From: RGIG6165 sp045545175
GTDB lineage: Bacteria; Bacillota; Clostridia; Oscillospirales; Feifaniaceae
Direction: 5' to 3'
Length of the DNA stretch: 64,000 nucleotides
NCBI GenBank assembly: GCA_045545175.1
Contig: JAZQAK010000024.1
Location: forward strand, 1 to 64,000
In this document: piece after piece, positions 7,603 to 15,878 of the stretch
Position numbering within the stretch: the first letter of the stretch is position 1
Layout of the letters: each line of letters starts with the position of its first letter
The notes under the pieces: generated by a model
What the model was told of the DNA's origin: nothing
What the model saw: only the letters and a program-made list of their open reading frames with translations
Databases searched by the model: none
Position numbers and translations under genes: made by a program

Positions 7603-8967
7603 TTAAGCTTTTTTCTTTGAAAGCATTACGTTTGTAAGAATACCAAGGATAAGTGAAGCAGCGATTGCCGTGATTGTTACCTTGCCGATTGCCATTGCCA
7701 TACCGCCGATACCGGGGATAAGGATTGCTGCAACCGTGAAGAGATTTGCATTGTCTTCAAGGTCAACCTTCTGTATCATCTTAAGACCTGATACTGCAAT
7801 AAAGCCGTAGAGTGTGATACATACACCGCCCATTACGCATCCGGGAATTGAATCGAGGAATGCAACGAAGGGTGATACGAAAGAGATAAGTATTGCCATG
7901 ATAGCAGTAACCGTTATCGTGATAACGGAAGCGTTCTTCGTGATAGCAACGCAACCAACAGATTCACCGTAAGTAGTGTTGGGGCATCCGCCAAAGATAG
8001 CGCCTACCATTGAACCTACACCGTCACCGAGAAGCGTTCTGTGAAGACCGGGCTCTTCAAGAAGGTCTGATTCAATGATTGATGAAAGGTTCTTATGGTC
8101 TGCAATATGCTCAGCAAATACAACGAATGCAACGGGAACGTATGCAACTGCAACCGTTGCAAGATATGACCATTCAAAACCGTCAACACCCTTGAGTGCT
8201 GTAAGGAAGGTAAATTCGGGAACTGCAAGGAAGGTCTTGAGCGTTACACCGTCAGCAACGAGTGCCGTAAAGGGTGCAAAGTCGATAACCTTGAGAGCGT
8301 CAATACCGGTGGCGTTACCGATTACCGTAAAGATAAGACCTGTAGCGTAGCCTGCAAGAATGCCGATAATAAAAGGAATGAGGCGAGTCATCTTCTTGCC
8401 GTAAACCGAGCAGAGAGTAACTACTGCAAAAGTAACGAGTGCACATACGAGTGATACCCAGATGTTCGACGTCATAATAAACGCACCGTTACCGTCCTTA
8501 GGACCGTATGAGAACACGTCGTTTATAGCTGCACCTGCAAGTGAAAGACCGATAAGGGCAACCGTGGGTCCGATAACAACGGGAGGCATAAGCTTATTAA
8601 TCCATTTAACGCCTGCAAGTTTGATAACGAGAGCGATTACCACGTATACAAGACCTGCAAGAATTGCACCGATGATAATGCCAAGGAAGCCGAGTGCTGC
8701 CGTTGCGGCACCTGCGAATGCGGCACTCATAGAGCCGATGAACGCGAAGGATGAGCCGAGGAATACAGGACTCTTACGCTTTGTGAAAAGCTGATAAATA
8801 AGTGTGCCTGCACCTGCACCGAAAAGTGCTGCGGAAGCGGTCATACCGTTGCCTACGATGGCGGGAACGGCAATCGTTGCAGCCATAATAGCAAGAAGCT
8901 GCTGAATGGCAAATACGATTGTCTGACCGAAAGTAGGCTTGTCTTTTACATTGTAGATAAGTTTCAT
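7603..8967 (-). CDS. uraA: uracil permease (NCS2 family)
   Basis: An integral membrane nucleobase:proton symporter with about 14 hydrophobic segments over 454 aa. The NCS2 signature appears as CPNTTYGESVG, whose NTTYGE form is typical of uracil-type (UraA/PyrP) rather than xanthine-type members. SSFAFIGSM in the first half is the matching half-helix region. The ATG follows GGAAAGAGG. A hairpin with a T-run lies in its leader at 9010-9043. The divergent neighbour xpt suggests a general nucleobase-salvage locus, so xanthine remains possible. Confidence 0.88.
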   Translation of the reverse strand: MKLIYNVKDKPTFGQTIVFAIQQLLAIMAATIAVPAIVGNGMTASAALFGAGAGTLIYQLFTKRKSPVFLGSSFAFIGSMSAAFAGAATAALGFLGIIIGAILAGLVYVVIALVIKLAGVKWINKLMPPVVIGPTVALIGLSLAGAAINDVFSYGPKDGNGAFIMTSNIWVSLVCALVTFAVVTLCSVYGKKMTRLIPFIIGILAGYATGLIFTVIGNATGIDALKVIDFAPFTALVADGVTLKTFLAVPEFTFLTALKGVDGFEWSYLATVAVAYVPVAFVVFAEHIADHKNLSSIIESDLLEEPGLHRTLLGDGVGSMVGAIFGGCPNTTYGESVGCVAITKNASVITITVTAIMAILISFVSPFVAFLDSIPGCVMGGVCITLYGFIAVSGLKMIQKVDLEDNANLFTVAAILIPGIGGMAMAIGKVTITAIAASLILGILTNVMLSKKKA

Positions 8968-9009
8968 GTTTGTTTACCTCTTTCCTTTTTATATGTAGTT
9001 TTGCGATAA

Positions 9010-9059
9010 AAATAGCAACCTTACCAATGACGGCAAGATTGCTTGAACGAACTATTATA
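9010..9059 (-). promoter_or_regulatory. uraA promoter -10 and leader hairpin (possible attenuator)
   Basis: On the minus strand TATAAT (9054-9059) is followed about 10 nt later by a 12-bp stem (9014-9043, with two G.U pairs) and ATTTTTAT. This looks like a terminator inside the leader, roughly 45 nt before the uraA start. The -35 is weak (GTTACC/TTACCG). No PyrR-binding loop or purine aptamer was recognised. Confidence 0.6.
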
Positions 9060-9193
9060 CAATCTAAAGTCATCACGGTAACGGAGCTGTAGATTTACCT
9101 TTTTGATTATACCTTTATTACGACAATTTGTAAAGGATTTTTTGCATAATAAAAATTTATGTATAAAAAGCCTCATTTTGTCGAACTTCAAGA

Positions 9194-9222
9194 TTGAAAT
9201 TTGTATTCATATAGTATATAAT
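9194..9222 (+). promoter_or_regulatory. promoter of xpt
   Basis: TTGAAA (9194-9199), a 17-nt spacer and TATAAT (9217-9222). The resulting leader is only about 25 nt, too short for a purine riboswitch. Confidence 0.85.
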
Positions 9223-9253
9223 GAGTTTATCAATTTCGTGAGGAGTTATCATA

Positions 9254-9823
9254 ATGAAACTGCTTGAAGACAGAATTCTTAAAGACGGCAGAGTGCTTGA
9301 GGGCAACGTCCTTAAAGTTGATAACTTTCTCAACCACTGTATCGACGTGGCTTTTATTTGTGAGCTCGGTCGTGAATTTCACAGGCTTTATAAGGATTGC
9401 GGTGTCACCAAAATACTTACCATCGAAGCATCGGGGATAGGTATTGCATGTCTGACAGCGCAATTTTTTGACGTTCCCGTTGTTTTTGCAAAAAAATCGA
9501 AGACAACAAACATATCGGGCGATATGTATACGGCAAAGGTTGAATCGTATACCCACAAAACCACCTACGACATAGTAGTTGTAAAGGATTATATCTCGCC
9601 CGACGACAAAGTGCTTATTATAGACGACTTTTTGGCAAGGGGCAGTGCGCTTGCGGCACTTGCGTCGCTTATCCGTGATGCAGGGGCAGAAATCGTCGGT
9701 GCAGGCATCGTCATTGAAAAGGCGTACCAGGACGGCGGCAAAATAATACGTGATATGGGCATCCGTGTCGAGTCTCTTGCAAGAATCGGTTCGATGGATG
9801 AAGAAGGGGTCCATTTCGTTTAA
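9254..9823 (+). CDS. xpt: xanthine phosphoribosyltransferase
   Basis: This enzyme converts xanthine and PRPP to XMP in purine salvage. The type I phosphoribosyltransferase PRPP loop is VLIIDDFLARGSAL, and the N-terminus MKLLEDRILKDGRVLEGNVLKVDNFLNH is characteristic of Xpt rather than Hpt or Apt (shown here only in outline). At 189 aa it is the normal length. GAGGAG lies 9 nt before the ATG. It precedes a BMP-type nucleoside transporter by 62 nt with no obvious terminator, so uptake and salvage may be co-expressed. Confidence 0.93.
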   Translation: MKLLEDRILKDGRVLEGNVLKVDNFLNHCIDVAFICELGREFHRLYKDCGVTKILTIEASGIGIACLTAQFFDVPVVFAKKSKTTNISGDMYTAKVESYTHKTTYDIVVVKDYISPDDKVLIIDDFLARGSALAALASLIRDAGAEIVGAGIVIEKAYQDGGKIIRDMGIRVESLARIGSMDEEGVHFV

Positions 9824-9885
9824 TTTATATTATGGCGTATAATGCGCAATAATAAATAAGAAAAATATTGGGAGGAAAAAACTTT

Positions 9886-11109
9886 ATGGCAAAGAAAATT
9901 CTCGCAGTCGTACTTGCAGTAATGCTCGTACTCACATCACTTGCCGCTTGCGGCAACAAAACAAACACTGATGCTGAAAACACACTCAAAATAGGTGTAA
10001 TTCTCGTCGGTGACGAAAACGAAGGCTACACATACGCTCACATCAAAGGCATCAAGGATGCTGCAAAGGCTCTCGGTATCGCTGATTCCAACATTCTTTG
10101 GAAATACACGGTTCCCGAAGATCAGACTTGTCACGACGCTGCAGTTGACCTTGTTGAAAACGGTTGTGAACTCATATTCTCAAATAGCTACGGTCATCAG
10201 GACTTTATGAAGGCTGCCGCTATGGAACATCCCGAAGTGACTTTTGTTGCTATGACGGGTGACACGGCTAAGGCAAGCGGTCTCCCCAACTTCTGCAACG
10301 CTTTCACAAACGTATATGAATCAAGATACGTTTCAGGTGTAGTTGCAGGTATGAAGATTGCCGAGCTCGTGGCTGACGGTAAACTCACAGATGCAAACTA
10401 TGAAGACGGTAAGGTTAAGGTTGGTTACGTTGGTGCTCATCCTTACGCTGAAGTTGTTTCAGGTTACACGGCATTCTATCTCGGTATCAAGTCAGTATAC
10501 CCCGACGTTACTATGAAGGTATCTTACACAGGTTCATGGTTCGACATCGTTAAAGAAGGTGAAGCTGCAAACGCTTTCCTTGCTGACGGTTGCGTTATCA
10601 TCGGTCAGCACGCTGACTCAACGGGTGCTCCCGCTGCAGTTGAAGCTGCTGCAAAGAACGGCACTGTTGCTTACTCAGTAGGCTATAACATCGATATGCT
10701 TTCAGTTGCTCCCACAGTTGCTCTTACGTCAGCAACAAACAACTGGAGTGTTTACTACACAGAAGCAATCAAGTCATTTATGGACGGTAACGGCGTTCCT
10801 ACAAACTGGGCAAAGGGCTACAGCGAAGATGCTGTTGCTATAACTGACCTCGGTCCCGCTTGTGCAGAAGGTACTGCTGAAAAGGTTGCTGAAGTTGAAG
10901 CAGCCCTCAAGGACGGTTCTCTCAACGTATTTGACACTGCAACGTTCACGGTTGAAGGTAACGTAGTTACCTCAGCATTCGCAACGGATACTGACGGCAA
11001 CTTTGTTCCCGATGCAGATGAAGCTGTATTTGACGGTTACTACCACGAATCATACTTCCAGAGTGCGCCTTCATTCCAGCTCAGAATTGACGGCATCGTT
11101 GAAGAATAA
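9886..11109 (+). CDS. BMP-family substrate-binding lipoprotein of a nucleoside ABC transporter
   Basis: An extracytoplasmic receptor. The signal peptide ends at lipobox LAAC near residue 21. The mature part opens with IGVILVGDENEGYTYAH and contains FSNSYGHQDFM and FVAMTGDTA, typical of PnrA/BmpA-like basic membrane proteins that bind purine nucleosides. ATG 9886 is set by GGGAGG 10 nt upstream. A hairpin after the stop probably sets receptor expression above that of the ATPase and permeases that follow. The gene is rich in GCT and GTT codons compared with its neighbours, consistent with high expression. The precise nucleoside cannot be read from the sequence. Confidence 0.92.
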   Translation: MAKKILAVVLAVMLVLTSLAACGNKTNTDAENTLKIGVILVGDENEGYTYAHIKGIKDAAKALGIADSNILWKYTVPEDQTCHDAAVDLVENGCELIFSNSYGHQDFMKAAAMEHPEVTFVAMTGDTAKASGLPNFCNAFTNVYESRYVSGVVAGMKIAELVADGKLTDANYEDGKVKVGYVGAHPYAEVVSGYTAFYLGIKSVYPDVTMKVSYTGSWFDIVKEGEAANAFLADGCVIIGQHADSTGAPAAVEAAAKNGTVAYSVGYNIDMLSVAPTVALTSATNNWSVYYTEAIKSFMDGNGVPTNWAKGYSEDAVAITDLGPACAEGTAEKVAEVEAALKDGSLNVFDTATFTVEGNVVTSAFATDTDGNFVPDADEAVFDGYYHESYFQSAPSFQLRIDGIVEE

Positions 11110-11125
11110 TCTGTATTAACGAAAC

Positions 11126-11160
11126 AGAGGGAAGTCACAAACGGCTTCCCTCTTTATTTT
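11126..11160 (+). terminator. partial terminator between binding protein and ATPase
   Basis: AGAGGGAAG pairs with CTTCCCTCT over a 10-nt loop and is followed by TTATTTT. Because the transporter genes continue downstream it is likely leaky. Confidence 0.75.
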
Positions 11161-11169
11161 AACAGTGAG

Positions 11170-12726
11170 GTGATTACAACGGAACGTAAGACAGCAATCC
11201 ATATGGAAAACGTCACCAAGGTATTCGGTTCAACCGTTGCAAACAACAAAGTCACGCTTGACATTTACAGTGGTGAAATACTCTCGCTTTTAGGTGAAAA
11301 CGGAAGCGGAAAAACCACCCTTATGAATATGCTTTCGGGCATTTACTATCCCGATGAAGGTGATATATACGTCGACGGTAAAAAGGTTGCCATCCGCTCT
11401 CCGAAGGATGCGTTTGACCTTGGAATCGGTATGATACATCAGCATTTCAAGCTCATTGACGTATTTACGGCGGCTGAAAACGTTGCCCTGGGTATAGACG
11501 AAAAACTTAATTTAAAAGAGGTTTCTGCAAGAATTAACGAAATCTGCGAAAAGTACGGTTTTGACGTTGACCCCGACCAGAAGGTCTATGATATGAGTGT
11601 TTCACAGAAGCAGACGCTTGAAATAGTCAAGGTGCTGTACAGGGGTGCAAACATTCTCATTCTTGACGAGCCGACTGCAGTTTTAACACCGCAGGAGACG
11701 GAAAAACTCTTTGACGTGCTTCGCAATATGCGTGCCGACGGTAAATCCATAATTATTATCACGCATAAACTGCACGAAGTGCTCTCAATTTCGGACAGGG
11801 TGTCAATTCTTCGCAAGGGTGAATATATCGGCACGGTTGACACGGCTGATGCAACCGAACTTTCGCTTACCGAAATGATGGTGGGCAAAAAGATCGTTTT
11901 AAACATAGACAGACCCGAGCCTGAAAATCCCGTAAAGCGACTTCAGATTAAAAATCTTTCGATTAAAAATTCAGACGGTGTAAACGTTCTTGAAAATATA
12001 AATTTTGACGTTTTCGGCGGTGAAATTCTCGGTATTGCCGGCATCTCGGGTTGCGGACAGAAGGAACTTCTTGAGGCTGTTGCAGGTCTGCAGAACACCT
12101 GTGACGGTTCGAGCATACTCTACGACAGTCCCGACGGTGAAAGTGAAATTGAACTTATCGGCAAAACCCCCAAGCAAATACACAATTTAGGTATTGCACT
12201 CTCCTTCGTGCCCGAAGACAGACTCGGTATGGGTCTTGTCGGCAGTATGGGTATGTCGGACAATATGATGCTCAAGAGTTATATGGACGGTCACTCCTTC
12301 TTCCTTGAACGCAAGAGTCCCAAAAAACTTGCCGAAAAGATAAAAAAGGAACTTGGTGTCGTAACACCGGGTATAAACACACCCGTAAGAAAACTCTCGG
12401 GCGGTAACGTACAAAAGGTCCTCGTAGGGCGTGAAATCGCATCTGCACCTGCCGTTCTTATGACGGCGTACGCGGTAAGAGGGCTTGATATCAACACTTC
12501 TTACACTATCTATCACCTGCTCAATGAGCAGAAGAAAAAAGGCGTTGCGGTAATATACGTCGGTGAAGACCTTGACGTGTTGCTCGCACTTGCAGACAGA
12601 ATTCTCGTTCTGTGTGACGGTAAGTTAAACGGCATCGTAGATGCACGTACCACCACCAAAGAAGAGGTCGGTCTGCTTATGACTAAATTACAGGACGGGG
12701 TGAGGGCAAATGAACAAAAACCATGA
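11170..12726 (+). CDS. nucleoside ABC transporter ATP-binding protein (two ABC domains)
   Basis: A fused double ATPase of the sugar/nucleoside class, 518 aa. The first domain has Walker A GENGSGKTT, Q-loop HQHFKL and Walker B ILILDEPTAVLTP. The second has a modified P-loop GISGCGQKE, signature LSGGNVQK and a Walker B changed to VLMTAYAVRGLD, the usual degenerate form in this family. GTG 11170 gives an N-terminus of family length but lacks a well-spaced ribosome site; ATG 11203 is the alternative. Its 3' end overlaps the first permease by 17 nt. Confidence 0.92.
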   Translation: MITTERKTAIHMENVTKVFGSTVANNKVTLDIYSGEILSLLGENGSGKTTLMNMLSGIYYPDEGDIYVDGKKVAIRSPKDAFDLGIGMIHQHFKLIDVFTAAENVALGIDEKLNLKEVSARINEICEKYGFDVDPDQKVYDMSVSQKQTLEIVKVLYRGANILILDEPTAVLTPQETEKLFDVLRNMRADGKSIIIITHKLHEVLSISDRVSILRKGEYIGTVDTADATELSLTEMMVGKKIVLNIDRPEPENPVKRLQIKNLSIKNSDGVNVLENINFDVFGGEILGIAGISGCGQKELLEAVAGLQNTCDGSSILYDSPDGESEIELIGKTPKQIHNLGIALSFVPEDRLGMGLVGSMGMSDNMMLKSYMDGHSFFLERKSPKKLAEKIKKELGVVTPGINTPVRKLSGGNVQKVLVGREIASAPAVLMTAYAVRGLDINTSYTIYHLLNEQKKKGVAVIYVGEDLDVLLALADRILVLCDGKLNGIVDARTTTKEEVGLLMTKLQDGVRANEQKP

Positions 12727-13807
12727 ACCGCTTATAAGAATAGCAAAACGTGACGCTATGGTATGGTGGAAAGCGTATCTCATACGCATCGTTGCTGTTA
12801 TTTTAGCTCTCATAGTTTCCGCCGTCGTTATCTTTTCGATAACAAAACTCAACCCGTTTGCCGTGTACGGCTCGATGTACAGAGGTGCTTTCGGCACGAC
12901 GGGTAAGACATGGAATACGATTCGTGATGCAATGATACTTCTGTGTATCTCGGTCGGTCTTGCCCCCGCATTCAAAATGCGCTTCTGGAATATCGGTGCT
13001 GAGGGACAGATACTTATCGGCGGTCTTGTGACGGCGGCTTGTATGATGTATTTCAAGTCCATGCCGACGGTGCTCCTTCTCATCGTGATGTTTGTCACGA
13101 GTTGTATTGCAGGTGCACTGTGGGGTCTTTTGCCTGCGATATTCAAGGCAAAATGGAACACTAACGAAACGCTTTTCACGCTTATGATGAACTACGTGGC
13201 AATATATCTCACCTCGTTTTTCGTGGATTTCTGGGATAAAAAGCAGTCACACTCGGTCGGTATCATCAATCTTGATACGGGCAAGGGCTGGTTCCCACGC
13301 CTTTTCGGTGAACAGTATATACTAAACGTAATTATCGTCGTTTTACTTGCGGCAGGAATGTATTTTTACCTCAAAATCAGCAAACACGGTTACGAAATTG
13401 CCGTTGTCGGCGAAAGCGAAAATACTGCACGCTATGCAGGTATCAACGTGAAAAAAGTCATTATCAGAACTATGCTCATTTCGGGCGCAATATGCGGTAT
13501 TGCAGGCTTCGTTGAGGTTGCAGGCGTATCGCATACGATTTCAACGTCTACCGCAGGCGGAAGGGGCTTTACGGCAATTATCGTGGCGTGGCTTGCAAAG
13601 TTTAACTCGCTTACGATGACGCTCATTTCATTCCTGCTCGTATTTCTCGATAAAGGTGCGGCACAGATTGCTTCCGATTTCAACTTAAACGAGTATGCCT
13701 CCGAAATGGTGACGGGTATTATACTCTTCTTCATCCTCGGAAGTGAGTTCTTTATCAATTACCGCCTCATCCTCAGGGGCAAGCATAAGGAGGTGGCTGC
13801 AAAATGA
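12710..13807 (+). CDS. nucleoside ABC transporter permease 1
   Basis: A BPD_transp_2 (RbsC/NupB-like) membrane subunit of 365 aa with about 8-10 hydrophobic segments. AFKMRFWNIGAEGQILIGG and ALWGLLPAIFKAKWNTNETLF are typical of the YufP/NupB branch that works with BMP receptors. The ATG lies inside the end of the ATPase gene after GGGGTGAGGG. It ends in an ATGA overlap with the second permease, so the two half-channels are translated together and form a heterodimer. Confidence 0.92.
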   Translation: MNKNHEPLIRIAKRDAMVWWKAYLIRIVAVILALIVSAVVIFSITKLNPFAVYGSMYRGAFGTTGKTWNTIRDAMILLCISVGLAPAFKMRFWNIGAEGQILIGGLVTAACMMYFKSMPTVLLLIVMFVTSCIAGALWGLLPAIFKAKWNTNETLFTLMMNYVAIYLTSFFVDFWDKKQSHSVGIINLDTGKGWFPRLFGEQYILNVIIVVLLAAGMYFYLKISKHGYEIAVVGESENTARYAGINVKKVIIRTMLISGAICGIAGFVEVAGVSHTISTSTAGGRGFTAIIVAWLAKFNSLTMTLISFLLVFLDKGAAQIASDFNLNEYASEMVTGIILFFILGSEFFINYRLILRGKHKEVAAK

Positions 13808-14832
13808 CCTTATCCTCACTTATTTCCTGGATACAGGGTGCCATAATATTCGGTACGGTTATTATGTACGGCTCAATCGGTGAAACGCTCACCGAAAAAT
13901 CGGGTAACTTGAATCTCGGTGTGCCCGGCATAATGTATCTCGGCGGTATTGCATCGCTTGCATCGACCTTTATGTACGAGCTTAATGTCCCGAATCCGAA
14001 TCCCGTCATCTGCCTTATACTTGCTATGGTGTCGGCATTTGTTGCATCGGCACTCGGCGGTCTCATTTACAGTTTTCTCACCATTACACTTCGTGCAAAT
14101 CAGAACGTTACGGGTCTTACCCTTACGATATTCGGCTCGGGTGTTGCCAACTTCTTCGGTGGCTCACTCAACAAGCTTGCAGGCGGTGTAGGTCAGATTT
14201 CAGTGCCCGTGACAAGTTCGGTATTCCGTACTAATATCCCCGGTCTCTCCTCTATGGGTGCGGTCGGCAAAATATTCTTCTCATACGGCTTTATGGCGTA
14301 TCTTGCCATCGTGATTGCAATAGTATCACAGTATTTTCTTTCCAAAACAAAAACCGGTCTTAATCTGCGTGCAGTCGGCGAGAATCCTGCAACGGCAGAT
14401 GCGGCAGGTATAAACGTAACCCGTTATAAATACTTATCCACCTGCATCGGTGCAGGTATTTCGGGTATGGGCGGTCTGTTCTACGTAATGGACTATATCA
14501 AGGGCACCTGGGCAAACGACGGCAGTATCGAGGCTCTTGGCTGGCTTGCCGTTGCTCTCGTAATCTTTACCAACTGGAAGCCCAAAAATGCTATATGGGG
14601 CTCATATCTGTTCGGTTTCTGCTACTGGCTGTATCTCTACCTGCCGAGCAGTATATCGACAAAGCTTGCCAACTGGTTTGGCCTTGCAAAGACGGCACAT
14701 ATGCAGAATCTTTATAATATGATTCCGTATATAGTGACTATCGTGGTGCTCGTCATCACAAGCTGCAGGAAGAATAAAAAATCACAGGCTCCCGCAGCAC
14801 TCGGCCTCCCCTATTTTAGAGAAGACAGATAA
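13804..14832 (+). CDS. nucleoside ABC transporter permease 2
   Basis: The second BPD_transp_2 subunit (YufQ/NupC-like), 342 aa. GSIGETLTEKSGNLNLGVPGIMYLG near the N-terminus and LRAVGENPATADAAGI in the middle are family hallmarks (quoted in part: ETLTEKSGNLNLG). Ten or so membrane segments are visible and there is a short hydrophilic tail. GGAGGT lies just ahead of its ATG, within permease 1. It is the last gene of the transporter operon, which closes with a strong hairpin. Confidence 0.92.
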   Translation: MTLSSLISWIQGAIIFGTVIMYGSIGETLTEKSGNLNLGVPGIMYLGGIASLASTFMYELNVPNPNPVICLILAMVSAFVASALGGLIYSFLTITLRANQNVTGLTLTIFGSGVANFFGGSLNKLAGGVGQISVPVTSSVFRTNIPGLSSMGAVGKIFFSYGFMAYLAIVIAIVSQYFLSKTKTGLNLRAVGENPATADAAGINVTRYKYLSTCIGAGISGMGGLFYVMDYIKGTWANDGSIEALGWLAVALVIFTNWKPKNAIWGSYLFGFCYWLYLYLPSSISTKLANWFGLAKTAHMQNLYNMIPYIVTIVVLVITSCRKNKKSQAPAALGLPYFREDR

Positions 14833-14833
14833 T

Positions 14834-14868
14834 AAAAAGACTCATTTCGAAAGAAATGAGTCTTTTTT
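14834..14868 (+). terminator. terminator of the nucleoside transporter operon
   Basis: AAAGACTCATTTC pairs with GAAATGAGTCTTT around GAAA and is followed by T's. Confidence 0.92.
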
Positions 14869-14869
14869 A

Positions 14870-15251
14870 TTCGGAATTCGTAATGCGGAATTTCTTCATA
14901 TCGCATCTTCTGACGGGCAATTCGTGAATTGCCCCTACAAAAGGCTCCCTTGTGTAAGGGGAGCTGTCACCTCAGGTGACTGAGGGGTTGTTCATTAAAT
15001 GAAATTCCGTGAAGGAATTTCTACCATAATTCTGCTGTAAGCAGAACTTCACTTGCCGTAGGCAAACTTCACTGCGAAGCAACTTCACTTTCGGGAGGGC
15101 ACAGAGACCCTCCCCTACGATTTACGGTGCATCATAAATGTTACACCCTACGATGTAGGGTTCGGCGATTTTCGACGAACCGCCATTTAACGAAACTTCG
15201 GTAGGAAGTTTCTACCACAATTCCGAATTACGCATTCCGAATTCCGAATTA
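14870..15251. repeat. mosaic intergenic repeat, copy 1 (382 nt, no gene)
   Basis: The stretch is bounded by inverted AATTCGGAATTC-type ends (14870-14893 and 15220-15251). Inside are: GCTCCC/GGGAGC and GTCACCT/AGGTGAC hairpins (14943-14990); a chain of mini-hairpins separated by ACTTCAC (15001-15096); a GGGAGGGCACAGAGACCCTC word (15095-15115) that recurs inverted near 32.18 kb; and a GAAACTTC...GAAGTTTC hairpin (15190-15216). No credible reading frame. It lies between two converging transcription units. Confidence 0.8.
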
Positions 15252-15279
15252 AAAAGGGTAGACGGAGTCTACCCTTTTG
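15252..15279. terminator. terminator of the LRR lipoprotein gene
   Basis: AAAAGGGTAGAC pairs with GTCTACCCTTTT around GGA. On the minus strand it ends in TTTTTAATT. Confidence 0.85.
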
Positions 15280-15280
15280 C

Positions 15281-15847
15281 TTATTTCGTTTTGATTTTTA
15301 TGTTTGCACCGTCGGCAAGTATTTTCTCGCAGTATTCGTGGGCAAAACTGTCCTTTTCAACAACGACTTCAACCTCGTTTACACAACCCTCAAATATGTT
15401 GTCACCAATCGTTTCAAGGCTGTCGGGAAGCGTTACCTTCTTTAAATTTTCACATTCAAGGAAAACGTGGTCACCGAGATAGGTTGCACCTTCAGGCACT
15501 TCAAACTCCTCAATCGCTGTCCACTGGAAAGCGTATGACTCAATATAATACACGTATTTACCCATTTCTACTTCTTCCACGTCACAGCCTGCAAAGCAGT
15601 TTGCAAGAATACCCACGACGGGCAGACCGTCAACCGTATCAGGCACACGCACCTTTTCATCGTCACCCGTGTAAATGCCTATTTCAACAACGTTTTCCTC
15701 CTCGTCAATGCTGAGTGCAAAGCCGCCGACGTCAAACGACGTTTCATCGCGGTTGTTTTCATCCTTCTCAATTTTAAGATTTTTGTCACATCCCGCAAAC
15801 GACATCATAAGTATTACGGCAAGTGCCAGAGATATAATTTTCTTCAT
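15281..15847 (-). CDS. lipoprotein with leucine-rich repeats (LRR_5/BspA type)
   Basis: The signal peptide runs MKKIISLALAVILMMSF to lipobox FAGC, so the protein should be lipid-anchored outside. After a charged linker come about three BspA-like repeats with the I/V..YAF, LGDHVFLECENLKKVTLPDSL and IGDNIFEGC pattern, a fold often used for surface adhesion or protein binding. At 188 aa it is short for this class. GAAAGGTG precedes the ATG. It ends the leftward-transcribed block and lies 31 nt after recG. Confidence 0.8.
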   Translation of the reverse strand: MKKIISLALAVILMMSFAGCDKNLKIEKDENNRDETSFDVGGFALSIDEEENVVEIGIYTGDDEKVRVPDTVDGLPVVGILANCFAGCDVEEVEMGKYVYYIESYAFQWTAIEEFEVPEGATYLGDHVFLECENLKKVTLPDSLETIGDNIFEGCVNEVEVVVEKDSFAHEYCEKILADGANIKIKTK

Positions 15848-15878
15848 ATTATCACCTTTCAGATGGAATAATCTTATT

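Noticed and set aside
9060..9253. Purine riboswitch upstream of xpt
   Set aside because: The xpt promoter at 9194-9222 leaves a leader of about 25 nt, and the conserved purine-aptamer loops were not found on either strand.
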